Assembly (NCBI GenBank): GCA_035628135.1
Contig: DASPKM010000006.1
Span: 682,001-746,000, forward strand
Reading direction: 5' to 3'
Length of the DNA stretch: 64,000 nt
From: DASPKM01 sp035628135
GTDB lineage: Bacteria; Bacteroidota; Bacteroidia; Chitinophagales; Chitinophagaceae
The translations under genes and the position numbers were made by a program. The notes under the pieces are model-generated. The model had not been told where the DNA came from. It saw only the letters and a list, made by a program, of their open reading frames with translations, and searched no databases. Below are positions 8,971-17,997 of the stretch, one piece after another. Positions within the stretch are counted from its first letter, which is position 1. Each line of letters begins with the position of its first letter.

Positions 8971-8978
8971 CGAAAGTA
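8971..8978 (-). promoter_or_regulatory. Near-consensus -7 box (TACTTTCG)
   Basis: Read on the minus strand this is TACTTTCG, one mismatch from TAnnTTTG, 4 bases before the ATG at 8966. It supports the shorter start of the glycosyltransferase. Confidence 0.4.
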
Positions 8979-9044
8979 GGGAAATGCCCGAATTGTTATA
9001 TTGCCATATTGTTTACCGGTTGACCTCATTTACCGAAAGGCTCG

Positions 9045-10697
9045 ATGAAGCGTATTATTCAAAATACTATCAGCATTTTAACCCCGCGGGAGAAGCGCCG
9101 GCTGCTGTTGCTGGCCGCGGCCGATGTTTTTATCAGCCTGCTGGACATCGGCGCCTTGGCCTTGCTGTTGGTATTGATCAATTTTTATACTCAGCCCGGC
9201 TCTGTGGCAGCCGAATGGTTTGCAGGTAGCAATGTGGTGCCTGCCCTGGTAATATTGGCTTCGCTGTTTATTATAAAGAACCTGGCTGCCTATTTCATAT
9301 ACAAGGCTAAATATAGTTTCGTGTACCACGTAGCTACCCGCCTCTCCGAACAAAGCCTGTTACAATACCTGGAAGGCAATTACCACGACTATGTAAATAA
9401 GGATTCGGCGGTGCATATCCGCAGGATCAGCCAGCAACCCGTTGAATTTGCACATTATGTGCTGGCCGGCATACAGCAATTGATCAGCGAGTTGATCATG
9501 GTATCGCTCACCATCATTGCCATCCTCATTTACAACGCCACCCTTTTTCTCTTTTTGTGCGCATTCCTGCTCCCGGCGATCACCCTCCTATCCTTTTATA
9601 CAAGAAGAAGGATACGTACCGTGCGCGGTAACATTAAAACCAGCAGCGAATTGGCCCTGCAGCATTTAAAGGAGGCGCTGGCGGGTTATATCGAAAGCAA
9701 TGTGTACGATACCAAAGACTTTTTTGTAAGGCGGTACCATTCAAAGCAGGCAACGCTTAACAGTTACCTGGCCGACCTGCAATCCGTGCAGGTGTTGCCG
9801 GCGCGGCTCATGGAAATATTTGCGGTCGGCGGGTTGTTGTTGCTCGTAGCTTTTAATGAATATGTATCCGCCGGCGCGCTCATCCCTGTGGTCACCATCG
9901 GCGCCTTTGTAGCCGCTGCATATAAAATTATTCCGGGATTGGTGAGAATATTGAATAGCAGCGGGCAGGTAAAAACCTATGCGTTCACGGCAGAAGACAT
10001 GTTGCCTGCGTCTGCCCGACAGCAAGGGCAATTGCAGACCAGCCACCCGACCATCGAATCATTGTCCATCAATAGCCTTTCATTTGATTATGGAGAAAAG
10101 CGGGTGCTCAACAACGTTAGCATGAACGTGCAACGGGGCGAGATGGTAGGTTTGGGCGGACTTTCAGGTAAGGGGAAAACAACGCTGATCAATGTGTTGT
10201 TGGGATTCCTGGAACCTTCATCAGGCAAAATTCTGATCAACGGTTCGGTGCTCAGCGCGCGGGACCGGCAATTGTATTGGAGGAACACCAGCTATGTTAA
10301 ACAGCAGCCCTTTTTAATACACGATACCATATTAAAGAACATTACGCTGGACAACAAAGCCTACGATGAGGCCAGGCTGAAAAACGCCACGCGCCACGCG
10401 GGTCTGGATACCCTGCTTTCCCAACTGCCACAGGGATTGAATACCGTAATCACAGAAAACGGCAGGAATATCAGCGGAGGCCAGCGACAAAGGATAGCAC
10501 TGGCCCGCGCCCTGTACAAAAATGCCGACCTGCTGTTGCTGGACGAGCCCTTTGCGGAACTTGACGAAGTATCGGAGCAAGACCTCTTACGACTGTTGCA
10601 AGACCTTTGCCGTCAGGGAAAACTGGTGATTTTAATCACGCACAATTCAAAAAGCTTATCTTATTGCACAAAGACCGTTTCACTGGATGCTGCCTGA
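9045..10697 (+). CDS. ABC exporter (fused permease and ATPase), MsbA/PglK type
   Basis: 550 residues: six-helix transmembrane domain (about 20-305) fused to an ATPase domain (about 335-550). The ATPase has Walker A GLSGKGKTT (372-380), the Q-loop region YVKQQPF, the signature NISGGQRQR (475-483), Walker B DLLLLDEPFAELD (495-507) and a switch His in LITHN. Half-transporters of this type act as homodimers that flip lipid A or lipid-linked oligosaccharides across the inner membrane. Between glycosyltransferases, with no Wzx-type flippase seen in the window, it is the best candidate for the exporter of this glycan. The next gene starts 11 bases before its end. Confidence 0.9.
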   Translation: MKRIIQNTISILTPREKRRLLLLAAADVFISLLDIGALALLLVLINFYTQPGSVAAEWFAGSNVVPALVILASLFIIKNLAAYFIYKAKYSFVYHVATRLSEQSLLQYLEGNYHDYVNKDSAVHIRRISQQPVEFAHYVLAGIQQLISELIMVSLTIIAILIYNATLFLFLCAFLLPAITLLSFYTRRRIRTVRGNIKTSSELALQHLKEALAGYIESNVYDTKDFFVRRYHSKQATLNSYLADLQSVQVLPARLMEIFAVGGLLLLVAFNEYVSAGALIPVVTIGAFVAAAYKIIPGLVRILNSSGQVKTYAFTAEDMLPASARQQGQLQTSHPTIESLSINSLSFDYGEKRVLNNVSMNVQRGEMVGLGGLSGKGKTTLINVLLGFLEPSSGKILINGSVLSARDRQLYWRNTSYVKQQPFLIHDTILKNITLDNKAYDEARLKNATRHAGLDTLLSQLPQGLNTVITENGRNISGGQRQRIALARALYKNADLLLLDEPFAELDEVSEQDLLRLLQDLCRQGKLVILITHNSKSLSYCTKTVSLDAA

Positions 10698-11745
10698 AAC
10701 AAAAACCCTGGTCATACTTAGCCCCGGCTTTCCTTCCGATGAGTCAGACACTGCCTGTTTGCCCGCGCAGCAGCAATTTGTGCAGCAGGTACAGGAAAGT
10801 TTTCCGGGCATGCAAGTGATTGTCTTCTCGTTTCACTATCCGTTCAGAAAGTCAGACTACCAATGGAAAAATGTGCGGGTCATCAGCTTCAATGGTAGTA
10901 ATAAAGGCGGCGTAAAACGATTGATGCTTTGGTATGCCGTATGGCGCAGGCTATCATCTCTCAAAAAACAATACAACATCATCGGCCTGCTTAGCCTCTG
11001 GTGCACGGAATGCGCGTTGATCGGAAAATACTTCAGTAAAAAACACCATGTCCCGCATTTTATTTGGATACTCGGGCAGGATGCAAAAAAAGACAACCGT
11101 TATGTCAGCCGTATTCAGCCTAAGGATGATGAATTGATTGCTTTGTCTGATTTTGTGGCCGATGAATTTGAACGCAACCATGGGGTGCGTCCGCGGTATG
11201 TTATTCCTTTTGGCATCGATGAGCGGTTATATGGTGGCCATTCCGGCGGCAGGGACATCGATGTATTGGGGGCTGGATCTTTAATACCATTGAAACAATA
11301 CAATGTTTTTGTAGATGTGGTTGCTGAAGCGACGAAAGTTTATCCCGGCATCCGGGCGGTGATTTGTGGCAAGGGCCCGGAACAAGCGTTGTTGCAATCT
11401 CAGGTGCAACGGCTTGGTTTAGCATCCAATATTTCGCTGGTTGGCGAGCTGCCGAATGAAGACATATTGAAACTTATGCAGCGCACAAAGGTTTTTCTTC
11501 ATCCTTCGTCGTATGAAGGGTTTGGCATGGTATGTTTGGAAGCCTTGTATGCCGGCGCGCATGTTATTAGCTTTTGCAAGCCGATGGAGCGGGACATTGC
11601 GCATTGGCATGTTGTGGGCACACCAGACGAGATGCTGAAAAAAATGCTGGAGCTTTTGGACCATGCTTCGCTGGGCCATTCCCCTATAATGCCGTATAGC
11701 ATGAATGAAACCACGATCGCGGCAATGCGGTTGTTCGATGTGTAA
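10687..11745 (+). CDS. GT4-type glycosyltransferase
   Basis: 352 residues, GT-B fold. The N-terminal lobe begins TLVILSPGFPSDESDTAC, an acceptor loop common in exopolysaccharide transferases. The C-terminal lobe has DIDVLGAGSLIPLKQYNVFV, AVICGKGPEQALLQ, and FLHPSSYEGFGMVCLEALYAG with the E-x7-E donor motif. It overlaps the ABC exporter by 11 bases and is surely co-transcribed. The polysaccharide locus is interrupted after this gene. Confidence 0.87.
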   Translation: MLPETKTLVILSPGFPSDESDTACLPAQQQFVQQVQESFPGMQVIVFSFHYPFRKSDYQWKNVRVISFNGSNKGGVKRLMLWYAVWRRLSSLKKQYNIIGLLSLWCTECALIGKYFSKKHHVPHFIWILGQDAKKDNRYVSRIQPKDDELIALSDFVADEFERNHGVRPRYVIPFGIDERLYGGHSGGRDIDVLGAGSLIPLKQYNVFVDVVAEATKVYPGIRAVICGKGPEQALLQSQVQRLGLASNISLVGELPNEDILKLMQRTKVFLHPSSYEGFGMVCLEALYAGAHVISFCKPMERDIAHWHVVGTPDEMLKKMLELLDHASLGHSPIMPYSMNETTIAAMRLFDV

Positions 11746-11849
11746 AGACCCCGGCGGGCTTCAGGGTGTGTTTATGTTGTTGATACAGTATGCCGGCAAA
11801 TAATGCAGCGCAATTCGTATATTTAAAATTGTAAACCCCGGGCTACTTT

Positions 11850-13187
11850 ATGAAGCAAGTTTTGACAATTTTATCAACCTTCTTATCAACGTTAATTTGG
11901 GGCCAAAGCACTCAAAAAATTGAGCTCAACAAGAACTATCCGAACATCAGCATCGAAAAAACAGGAGATTTAAAGTTCATATTACCCTTTGTTAAAGGAG
12001 GTGTTTACAAAATCTCTGTCATGCAACAAGGGATTGATGTAGTTCTGCAATTGATGGACAAAACAAACAAACAACTGCTTGAAAAGGATTCACCCAACGG
12101 CCCAAACGGACTGGAAACCTTTGATTATACCGCAAATGAAAAAGAAGATCTTTATCTGGTCATTAAAAGACTTGATCAGGGTGGAAATCCTGACAAAGGG
12201 ACCGTTTCAGTTTTTGTTAAGCAATATTCAAAAGCAGAATTAGCTGAAATTGATCAGATCAAAAAAGAACTCGAGCCGGAGAACAGAAAGGTTGTTCAAA
12301 CATTAGACATCGATCATTTTTGGGAGGCTTATGATAATTTAAAAAAATGTAAATCAAGAGATGACAGCATAAACTCACTGCAGAAGATATATTTGGACAG
12401 AGCAACGGATGGACTTAAGGATTTCATACAAGCAAGGCAATTTACCGCAGAAAAGTTCGTAAGGCAGATTGCAAGGTTTCCAAAATTCTATAATTCCATC
12501 AGAGAAAACACTTATGAAGCCAGGAAATCTGTACCTATAATTGAAGAAGTAGTTAATAAATTCAAGGAAATATATCCAAATTTCAAACCCAAAAAAGTTT
12601 GCTTTGCAATTGGCCTTGTAAACACAGGAGGAACGGTTTCTGATGACTTTCTGTTAATTGGAACCGAAATAACAACCTGTACAAAGGATGACGACTTGTC
12701 TGAATTTAATAATAGTTCATTTAGCAAAGTACTTGCAAAGGATACCGACATAGTTCAAAATATTAAAAATATGGTATCCCACGAATATGTGCACACGCAA
12801 CAAAGTTATTCAACCGATAGTACAGCGATAAACTGTCCATTGCTCTATTCAGCTTTGCGGGAAGGGATTTGCGATTTTATTGGAGAATTGATATCAAACG
12901 GGCAAATAAATAAGGTGGCGCAAGAGTACGGGGACAAGCACGAGAAAAAGCTTTGGATTGAATTTAAAAATGAACTATGTAATCAGAGCATTGGAAATTG
13001 GCTATATAACTATGGGAGCGTAAAAGACAAGCCGGCTGATTTAGGTTACTATATTGGATACAAGATTGCACAAGAGTACTATAAAAATGCCCTGGATAAA
13101 AAGCAAGCTATTATTGATATTATAGAAATGAAAGATCCTATTCAGTTTTTACAACTCAGTAAATACGACCAAAAAATAAAAAAATAA
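11850..13187 (+). CDS. Secreted zinc metallopeptidase-like protein (HEYVH), AT-rich gene
   Basis: 445 residues with an N-terminal signal peptide (about 1-18, ending WGQ). Residues ~22-127 form a beta-rich domain like a bacterial pre-peptidase (PPC) domain. The rest is mostly helical and carries the zinc-peptidase motif HEYVH (311-315), with a candidate third ligand Glu in LREGICDFIGELIS (339 or 346), an arrangement like DUF2268 or GldB-related gluzincins. Codon use is clearly more AT-rich than in the flanking glycosyltransferase genes, which suggests recent acquisition. No neighbour indicates a substrate. The peptidase call is inferred from the motif; the exact family is uncertain. Confidence 0.65.
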   Translation: MKQVLTILSTFLSTLIWGQSTQKIELNKNYPNISIEKTGDLKFILPFVKGGVYKISVMQQGIDVVLQLMDKTNKQLLEKDSPNGPNGLETFDYTANEKEDLYLVIKRLDQGGNPDKGTVSVFVKQYSKAELAEIDQIKKELEPENRKVVQTLDIDHFWEAYDNLKKCKSRDDSINSLQKIYLDRATDGLKDFIQARQFTAEKFVRQIARFPKFYNSIRENTYEARKSVPIIEEVVNKFKEIYPNFKPKKVCFAIGLVNTGGTVSDDFLLIGTEITTCTKDDDLSEFNNSSFSKVLAKDTDIVQNIKNMVSHEYVHTQQSYSTDSTAINCPLLYSALREGICDFIGELISNGQINKVAQEYGDKHEKKLWIEFKNELCNQSIGNWLYNYGSVKDKPADLGYYIGYKIAQEYYKNALDKKQAIIDIIEMKDPIQFLQLSKYDQKIKK

Positions 13188-13220
13188 CCTTTGGGGGGAA
13201 CCATGCCTTATATTTGACCA

Positions 13221-13494
13221 ATGGGACAGCTTGGTCTAGGCTATGAAGATTTTACAGGCGATAGTAAGACAGTAGATGCGGTAATCCGAAACTTTGAGAT
13301 TATTGGCGAAGCTGCCAACCGTCTTCCCGAGGAATTTAAAGAAAGGTTTCCCGAAATTGACTGGCATTGGATTAGAGGATTTAGAAATAGAATAGTTCAT
13401 GACTATTTCGGAATTGACTATTCTATTGTTTGGCATTAAAGAATCTTTTTTACCCATCATGATCGTTCAATTAGAGCAACTTCAGAACGAATAG
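13221..13494 (+). pseudogene. Broken HepT-like (DUF86) toxin gene remnant
   Basis: The open frame 13221-13439 encodes a clear core of a HepT-like RNase toxin: KTVDAVIRNFEIIGEAANRL and RNRIVHDYFGIDYSIVW, containing the R-x4-H-x-Y active motif. About 20-25 N-terminal residues are missing, with an in-frame TGA just before the first ATG. The family's C-terminal helix is lost at a stop right after IVW. Reading on in the +1 frame gives IKESFLPIMIVQLEQLQNE and a stop at 13494, which looks like the lost C-terminus, so a frameshift is likely. No MntA nucleotidyltransferase antitoxin lies next to it. Confidence 0.7.
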
Positions 13495-13499
13495 GCCAA

Positions 13500-14282
13500 A
13501 TGAACCACCACTATCAACAACCACTCCCTCACCTCTCGCCTTACATAAAAACCATCCTGGTACTTGAAGATTCTGCTCCGCCAGATGATACCACACTCCC
13601 CCTTTTTACCAATGGCATGCCTGCGCTGATTTGCCGGACTGAAAAAGAACAAAACGGAAATGAAAATATTACCCAACTCGCCCTGTTGGGAACATCAGCT
13701 CCGGCAAACTGTTGGGAGATCAGCTGCAATACAACACTCATCGCTTATTTCTTTAAGCCATTCGTTTTGCCCTGCATTTTTAATATAGCCGCCGCAAAAC
13801 TAAAAGAAAGCCCTGTCGATCTTCGCATATGGGAACCGCACAAAACAAACGCCCTCATAACCCAGCTTACGTATGCAACCACCACTTCACAGAAAATAGC
13901 AGTGCTCGACAACTTGCTGGCACACCAGCTACAGCAACAAAAGAAAGAATGCGCAATCATACAAAGCGCTACCGACAGGATCATGCACAACTCTTGTACG
14001 GAAATCCTGTCAGACATACTGCACGAACTAAACCTTAATGAAAGGACCTTTCAGCGAATGTTCAAAAAATATGTAGGCGTTACGCCAAACCAGTTCAGGA
14101 GGATTTGCCAGTTCCAGCTTTCCTTTGCACAATTAAGAACCGGGCAATTCGATAATCTAAGCGGAGTAGCCTATGATTGCGGATTTGCCGACCAGAGCCA
14201 TTTTATACGCTCGTTCAAAGAATTTACGCAAACCACTCCCAATAACTATCTCCGCTTCGGGTTAAAATTAAAAGACCGGTAG
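13500..14282 (+). CDS. AraC family transcriptional regulator (DUF6597-type N-terminus)
   Basis: 260 residues. The C-terminal ~100 residues are an AraC/XylS double helix-turn-helix: LSDILHELNLNERTFQRMFK, then GVTPNQFRRICQF, and LSGVAYDCGFADQSHFIRSF, a very typical second HTH. The N-terminal half begins HYQQPLPHLSPYIKTIL and resembles the ligand or sensor domain DUF6597 found in many Bacteroidota AraC regulators. It lies 5 bases after the HepT remnant and 64 bases before the VOC protein gene, which it may control. The signal it senses cannot be deduced. Confidence 0.85.
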   Translation: MNHHYQQPLPHLSPYIKTILVLEDSAPPDDTTLPLFTNGMPALICRTEKEQNGNENITQLALLGTSAPANCWEISCNTTLIAYFFKPFVLPCIFNIAAAKLKESPVDLRIWEPHKTNALITQLTYATTTSQKIAVLDNLLAHQLQQQKKECAIIQSATDRIMHNSCTEILSDILHELNLNERTFQRMFKKYVGVTPNQFRRICQFQLSFAQLRTGQFDNLSGVAYDCGFADQSHFIRSFKEFTQTTPNNYLRFGLKLKDR

Positions 14283-14319
14283 TGTCGGTTTTATTCTATT
14301 TTATCGTTGCTGCCCTCTA

Positions 14320-14327
14320 TATTTTTG
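14320..14327 (+). promoter_or_regulatory. TAnnTTTG -7 box (TATTTTTG)
   Basis: An exact -7 consensus match 19 bases before the ATG at 14347 of the VOC gene. This suggests it is transcribed separately from the AraC gene. Confidence 0.4.
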
Positions 14328-14346
14328 CTATACAAATTTGCCAAAT

Positions 14347-15201
14347 ATGAATCGGAAAGAACTGATTACCCCCTGCATCTGGTATAATGGAAATGGTAAA
14401 GAAGCCGCGGCTTTGTATTGTGATGCCTTCCCGGATGCAAGGATAGTATCGCAATCGCCGTTTGTAACGGAAATAAGCGTATCGGGTCAAAGCCTGACCC
14501 TGTTAGACGGCGGGCCTATGTATCAACCAAACCCATCCATTTCATTCTTCTATGTCTGCGAAAATACACAGGAGCTCGACCGCGTTTGGAACGCATTCAG
14601 CAAAGAAGGTTTTGTAATGATGCCCCTGGACAAATACCCCTGGAGCGAAAAATACGGCTGGGTAGCCGACAAATACGGCGTTTCGTGGCAGATCGCACTG
14701 GGCAAGCTGAGCGACGTAGGACAAAAAATAACGCCTGCTTTAATGTTCACCGGCAAACAATATGGGCGTGGTGAAGAGGCCATCAATTTCTATTCATCGA
14801 TCTTTAAAAACACATCGGTAGATGGCATTCTTCGCTTTGGCCCCGATGAATCGCCCGACATTGAAGGCAAGGTAAAACATGCCCAATTCAGCCTGGCCGG
14901 TCAAAAATTTATGATTACGGAAAGCGCTCATGCGCACAAGTTCACCTTTAGCGAAGGAGTATCCCTTACCATACACTGCGAAACACAACAGGAAATAGAT
15001 TACTATTGGGAAAAGCTCACCGAAAGCGGGGAAGAAAGCATGTGCGGCTGGCTGAAAGATAAATTCGGCGTATCCTGGCAAGTGATACCCTCCATCCTTA
15101 GCGAGATCATGAGCGACCCCGCCAAAGCCGGCAAAGCCGCGCAGGCATTTATGACCATGCGAAAACTGAATATTGAACAGATAGTGCAGGCTGCTATTTG
15201 A
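14347..15201 (+). CDS. VOC family protein, two PhnB-like (3-demethylubiquinone methyltransferase-type) domains
   Basis: 284 residues made of two tandem PhnB-like VOC modules. The first (about 1-125) starts KELITPCIWYNGNGKEAAAL and ends DKYGVSWQIAL. The second (about 130-260) repeats the pattern with KITPALMFTGKQYGRGEEAI and DKFGVSWQVIP. Such proteins belong to the glyoxalase/bleomycin-resistance/dioxygenase superfamily and bind a metal between beta-alpha-beta-beta-beta units; the PhnB group has no firm enzymatic role. The ATG at 14347 is used rather than an in-frame TTG 9 bases upstream. Its 3' end overlaps the convergent glycosyltransferase gene by 8 bases. Confidence 0.88.
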   Translation: MNRKELITPCIWYNGNGKEAAALYCDAFPDARIVSQSPFVTEISVSGQSLTLLDGGPMYQPNPSISFFYVCENTQELDRVWNAFSKEGFVMMPLDKYPWSEKYGWVADKYGVSWQIALGKLSDVGQKITPALMFTGKQYGRGEEAINFYSSIFKNTSVDGILRFGPDESPDIEGKVKHAQFSLAGQKFMITESAHAHKFTFSEGVSLTIHCETQQEIDYYWEKLTESGEESMCGWLKDKFGVSWQVIPSILSEIMSDPAKAGKAAQAFMTMRKLNIEQIVQAAI

Positions 15202-16333
15202 TCGCCTCGCAAACCCTGCACAATTGCCGCGCTATTGCTTTAAAGGACAACTCCCGCTGAAATTGTTCCTTTGCCTTCAATGAAAACTCATGCACATTTA
15301 CCTGCATAGCCCTGCGCAGCGTTTCTAACAATGAATCCGCATCGCCGCGCTTAAATAAAAAACCCGCATCGCCGTTGCTGGTAATATGCCGGAACGAAGG
15401 TATATCGGTTACAAGCGGAACACAACCGCAACACATCGCCTCTATCAATGCGTAACCGCTACCCTCGCTATGGCTTCCTGAAATATAAAAATCAGCGGCA
15501 TTGTACCAATAAGCCAGTTCTTTCTTATCCATCCGGCCTTTCAATATCACGGAAGAACGCAGCAATGCGTCGGAATTGACCAATTGTTGTACATCGTTCA
15601 ATAATTCCTCATCCTGGTATACCATGTACAGTTTTGCAGCAGGCTGCTCCCGCAGAAATTTACTGAACCCCCGCAATACGGTCAGCGGGTCTTTGTTTGC
15701 ATTCAACCTGCCTACCCATAAAAACACAGGGCCGCCGGGTAGTTGCAGGTAATGCCGCGCAGTATGTTTATCCAACTCAGGCAAATCAGTTGAGCCTTCC
15801 ATTACCTGGAACACCTTTTCTTTTTCAATGATCCCCTGTTGTACCCAAGGTTCCGAAAGGGCCTCGGCCGCAAATAAATAAGCATCCACACACCGGTTGG
15901 CACGGCGCTGCAACCAACGCATGATGCCCTTGCCCGGCACATCGGCGTGATGCTGAACAATGATCTTTGCGTGCTTATCTAATTGTCGCCGCAACAACAG
16001 CAGCTGCCACGGGAATATCAACCCGTGCACCATCACCACCTGGGGCTGTTGCCGGCCGATGAACCTGTTAGCCTTCAACGGCCACCACAAACGGGAACCG
16101 CGGCCCTGGAAATAATGGTAATCGAAACGCTCCCGCGGAATATGGCCTTCCCCATCTGCAAATTTTATAAGCGAACAATGCCAGTTCTGGGGTAAAAAAT
16201 CAAAATAGCCCAGGTTTGCCCGGTGTGCCTCCAGCAAAAGCTCCGGCCTGGTGGTCCGGTTGTAGTAATATGCCACGTCTATAAACCGCATGCGGATCGG
16301 CAAAAAAGTGGTGCCTGCGTCCGAAATTAACAT
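15194..16333 (-). CDS. GT4-type glycosyltransferase
   Basis: About 379 residues, GT-B fold. The N-terminal lobe includes RFIDVAYYYNRTTRPE and QPQVVMVHGLIFPWQL. The C-terminal lobe has GPVFLWVGRLNANKDPLTVL, SVILKGRMDKKELAYWY and the donor motif GSHSEGSGYALIEAMCCGC. The start is uncertain: ATG at 16333 is used here, GTG at 16342 and ATG at 16291 are also in frame, and the last gives a more usual N-terminus. It is divergent from the radical SAM island and convergent with the VOC gene. It resumes the polysaccharide locus after the cargo block. Confidence 0.82.
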   Translation of the reverse strand: MLISDAGTTFLPIRMRFIDVAYYYNRTTRPELLLEAHRANLGYFDFLPQNWHCSLIKFADGEGHIPRERFDYHYFQGRGSRLWWPLKANRFIGRQQPQVVMVHGLIFPWQLLLLRRQLDKHAKIIVQHHADVPGKGIMRWLQRRANRCVDAYLFAAEALSEPWVQQGIIEKEKVFQVMEGSTDLPELDKHTARHYLQLPGGPVFLWVGRLNANKDPLTVLRGFSKFLREQPAAKLYMVYQDEELLNDVQQLVNSDALLRSSVILKGRMDKKELAYWYNAADFYISGSHSEGSGYALIEAMCCGCVPLVTDIPSFRHITSNGDAGFLFKRGDADSLLETLRRAMQVNVHEFSLKAKEQFQRELSFKAIARQLCRVCEAIK

Positions 16334-16418
16334 CTGAATCACAAATCAGCTAATTAACAGGGGGTTATTGGTCTTTTACAAAGCAACCTACTTCCTCAAG
16401 AGTCGTATATTTATCTGC

Positions 16419-17918
16419 ATGAATAGTGTGATCCTTTTCAACCCGCGGAGTGCCAATTCAAAACCAAGGATCCCGAATTCCATTTTACACATAGCCGCTG
16501 CTTTGGAGGGGAACAGGGATTATGTGATGGTTGACGGTAACCTGGAGGCCAATCCGGCTGAAAAAATATTCCATTACCTCTCCACCGGCCGCTTTAAATA
16601 TTTCGGTTGCACAGCCATGCCCGGCCCGCAACTGCAACAGGCCATCCCCATTTCAAAAAAAATACGCGAACAGTTTCCCAATATCATAACCATCTGGGGA
16701 GGATACTTTGCTTCGAACCAATCCGCCGTGGTGCTCAATTCAGGTTATGTAGACTTTATCATGAACGGCCCTGGTGAAAAAAGCTTCCCGGCATTGCTGA
16801 ACGCTCTGGACAATAACCAACCTTATGAACTCATCAGTAACCTCATTTATAAAAGCGGCGACTCCATCATCAAAACAAGAAAGGACGAATTATACGACCA
16901 GGATGAACTACAGCCGCTGCCTTACGACCGGCTCAATACTTTTTATCCCATCCGCCGGTACCTCGGCAAAACTTACCTGGGTACAAAAACCATCGCCTAT
17001 CATTCCAGCGTGGGTTGTCCCTTTAAATGTTCGTTCTGCGCGGTAGTGCCCATTTACAATGCAAGGTGGAGGGGAAAATCGGCACACCTCATTTACAAAG
17101 ACATCAAATACTTAAAAGATCACTACGGCGGCAATGCCATCGAGTTCCATGATAACAACTTCTTCGTTTCTGAAAAAAGAACGGTGGAATTTTCAAGGCT
17201 CATTAAACCTGAAAACATGATATGGTGGGGCGAAGGCCGCATAGACACGATTCATAAATACAGCGACGAATCATTGTCAGCCATGCGCGAATCGGGTTGC
17301 AAGATGATCTTCTTTGGTGCGGAAACGGGCAACGATGAGATCCTGAAAAAAATGGACAAGGGCGGCACACAATCTGCCGACCAGATCCGCGCATTTGCGG
17401 CGCGCATGGCCCGCTTCGATATCATTCCCGAATATTCTTTTGTATTGGGAACGCCTGCCGCCACGCCGGAACTGGTAATGCAACAGATCGACCGCGACAT
17501 TGCCTTTATACGCGAAATAAAATCCATCAATCCCAAAACCGAGATCGTCATTTACGTGTATAGTCCCGTGCCCACCGAAGGCTCAGACATGTACAACAGC
17601 GTGCTGGAAAGCGGGTTCAGGTTCCCTGAAAAACTGGAAGACTGGATCAGCCCGCAATGGGCATCGTTCGATCTCAGAAAAAATCCGCTCACCCCCTGGC
17701 TCACAACGGAAATGATCGATAAGATAAAAGATTTTGAAACCGTATTGAATGGTTATTACCCTACGGTATCTGACGTACGCTTGAACGGATTGAAACGAAA
17801 TGTGATCCGCGGCCTGGCGGCCATTCGCTATAAAACACAGGTATACCGCAAACCCTATGAGCTGAAAGCGTTGCAGGTATTATGGAAGTACAGGCAACCT
17901 GAAATAGAGGGATTTTAA
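16419..17918 (+). CDS. Radical SAM protein with B12-binding-type N-terminal domain
   Basis: 499 residues. Residues ~1-140 form a Rossmann domain of the cobalamin-binding type (VILFNPRSANSKPRIPN, IITIWGGYFASN, DFIMNGPGEKSF), but the DxHxxG motif that would ligate cobalt is absent. Residues ~190-430 form a radical SAM barrel with CPFKCSFC (Cys 200, 204, 207) binding the 4Fe-4S cluster, FHDNNFF and GAETGNDEILKKMDKG. A helical C-terminal extension follows. Members of this class carry out methylations, ring contractions and other radical chemistry on lipids, tetrapyrroles or natural products. It heads the plus-strand island. The ATG at 16419 replaces an upstream TTG frame start. Confidence 0.88.
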   Translation: MNSVILFNPRSANSKPRIPNSILHIAAALEGNRDYVMVDGNLEANPAEKIFHYLSTGRFKYFGCTAMPGPQLQQAIPISKKIREQFPNIITIWGGYFASNQSAVVLNSGYVDFIMNGPGEKSFPALLNALDNNQPYELISNLIYKSGDSIIKTRKDELYDQDELQPLPYDRLNTFYPIRRYLGKTYLGTKTIAYHSSVGCPFKCSFCAVVPIYNARWRGKSAHLIYKDIKYLKDHYGGNAIEFHDNNFFVSEKRTVEFSRLIKPENMIWWGEGRIDTIHKYSDESLSAMRESGCKMIFFGAETGNDEILKKMDKGGTQSADQIRAFAARMARFDIIPEYSFVLGTPAATPELVMQQIDRDIAFIREIKSINPKTEIVIYVYSPVPTEGSDMYNSVLESGFRFPEKLEDWISPQWASFDLRKNPLTPWLTTEMIDKIKDFETVLNGYYPTVSDVRLNGLKRNVIRGLAAIRYKTQVYRKPYELKALQVLWKYRQPEIEGF

Positions 17919-17919
17919 A

Positions 17920-17997
17920 GTCATTAAGTCAATAAGTCATTAGGTCATTATTAGAGATACCTAATGACTCAATGACCAAATGACCCAATGACTTAAT
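17920..17997. repeat. 8-nt periodic intergenic hairpin (family 1, copy 1)
   Basis: The left arm is four 8-nt units (GTCATTAA, GTCAATAA, GTCATTAG, GTCATTAT; 17920-17951). A short spacer follows, then four complementary units (CTAATGAC, TCAATGAC, CAAATGAC, CCAATGAC; 17961-17992) and TTAAT. It begins one base after the stop codon of the radical SAM gene and runs directly into the ATG at 17998, so it fills the whole intergenic space between two co-directional genes. Confidence 0.8.

Noticed and set aside
13221..13439. An active HepT toxin
   Set aside because: Both ends of the family fold are missing, the C-terminal helix continues in another frame and no antitoxin gene is nearby.
17920..17997. 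Possible CRISPR array or phase-variable tract from 8-nt repeats
   Set aside because: Units are 8 nt without spacers and are arranged as mirrored arms, not as direct repeats with unique spacers. They lie outside coding sequence, so no frame switching is implied.
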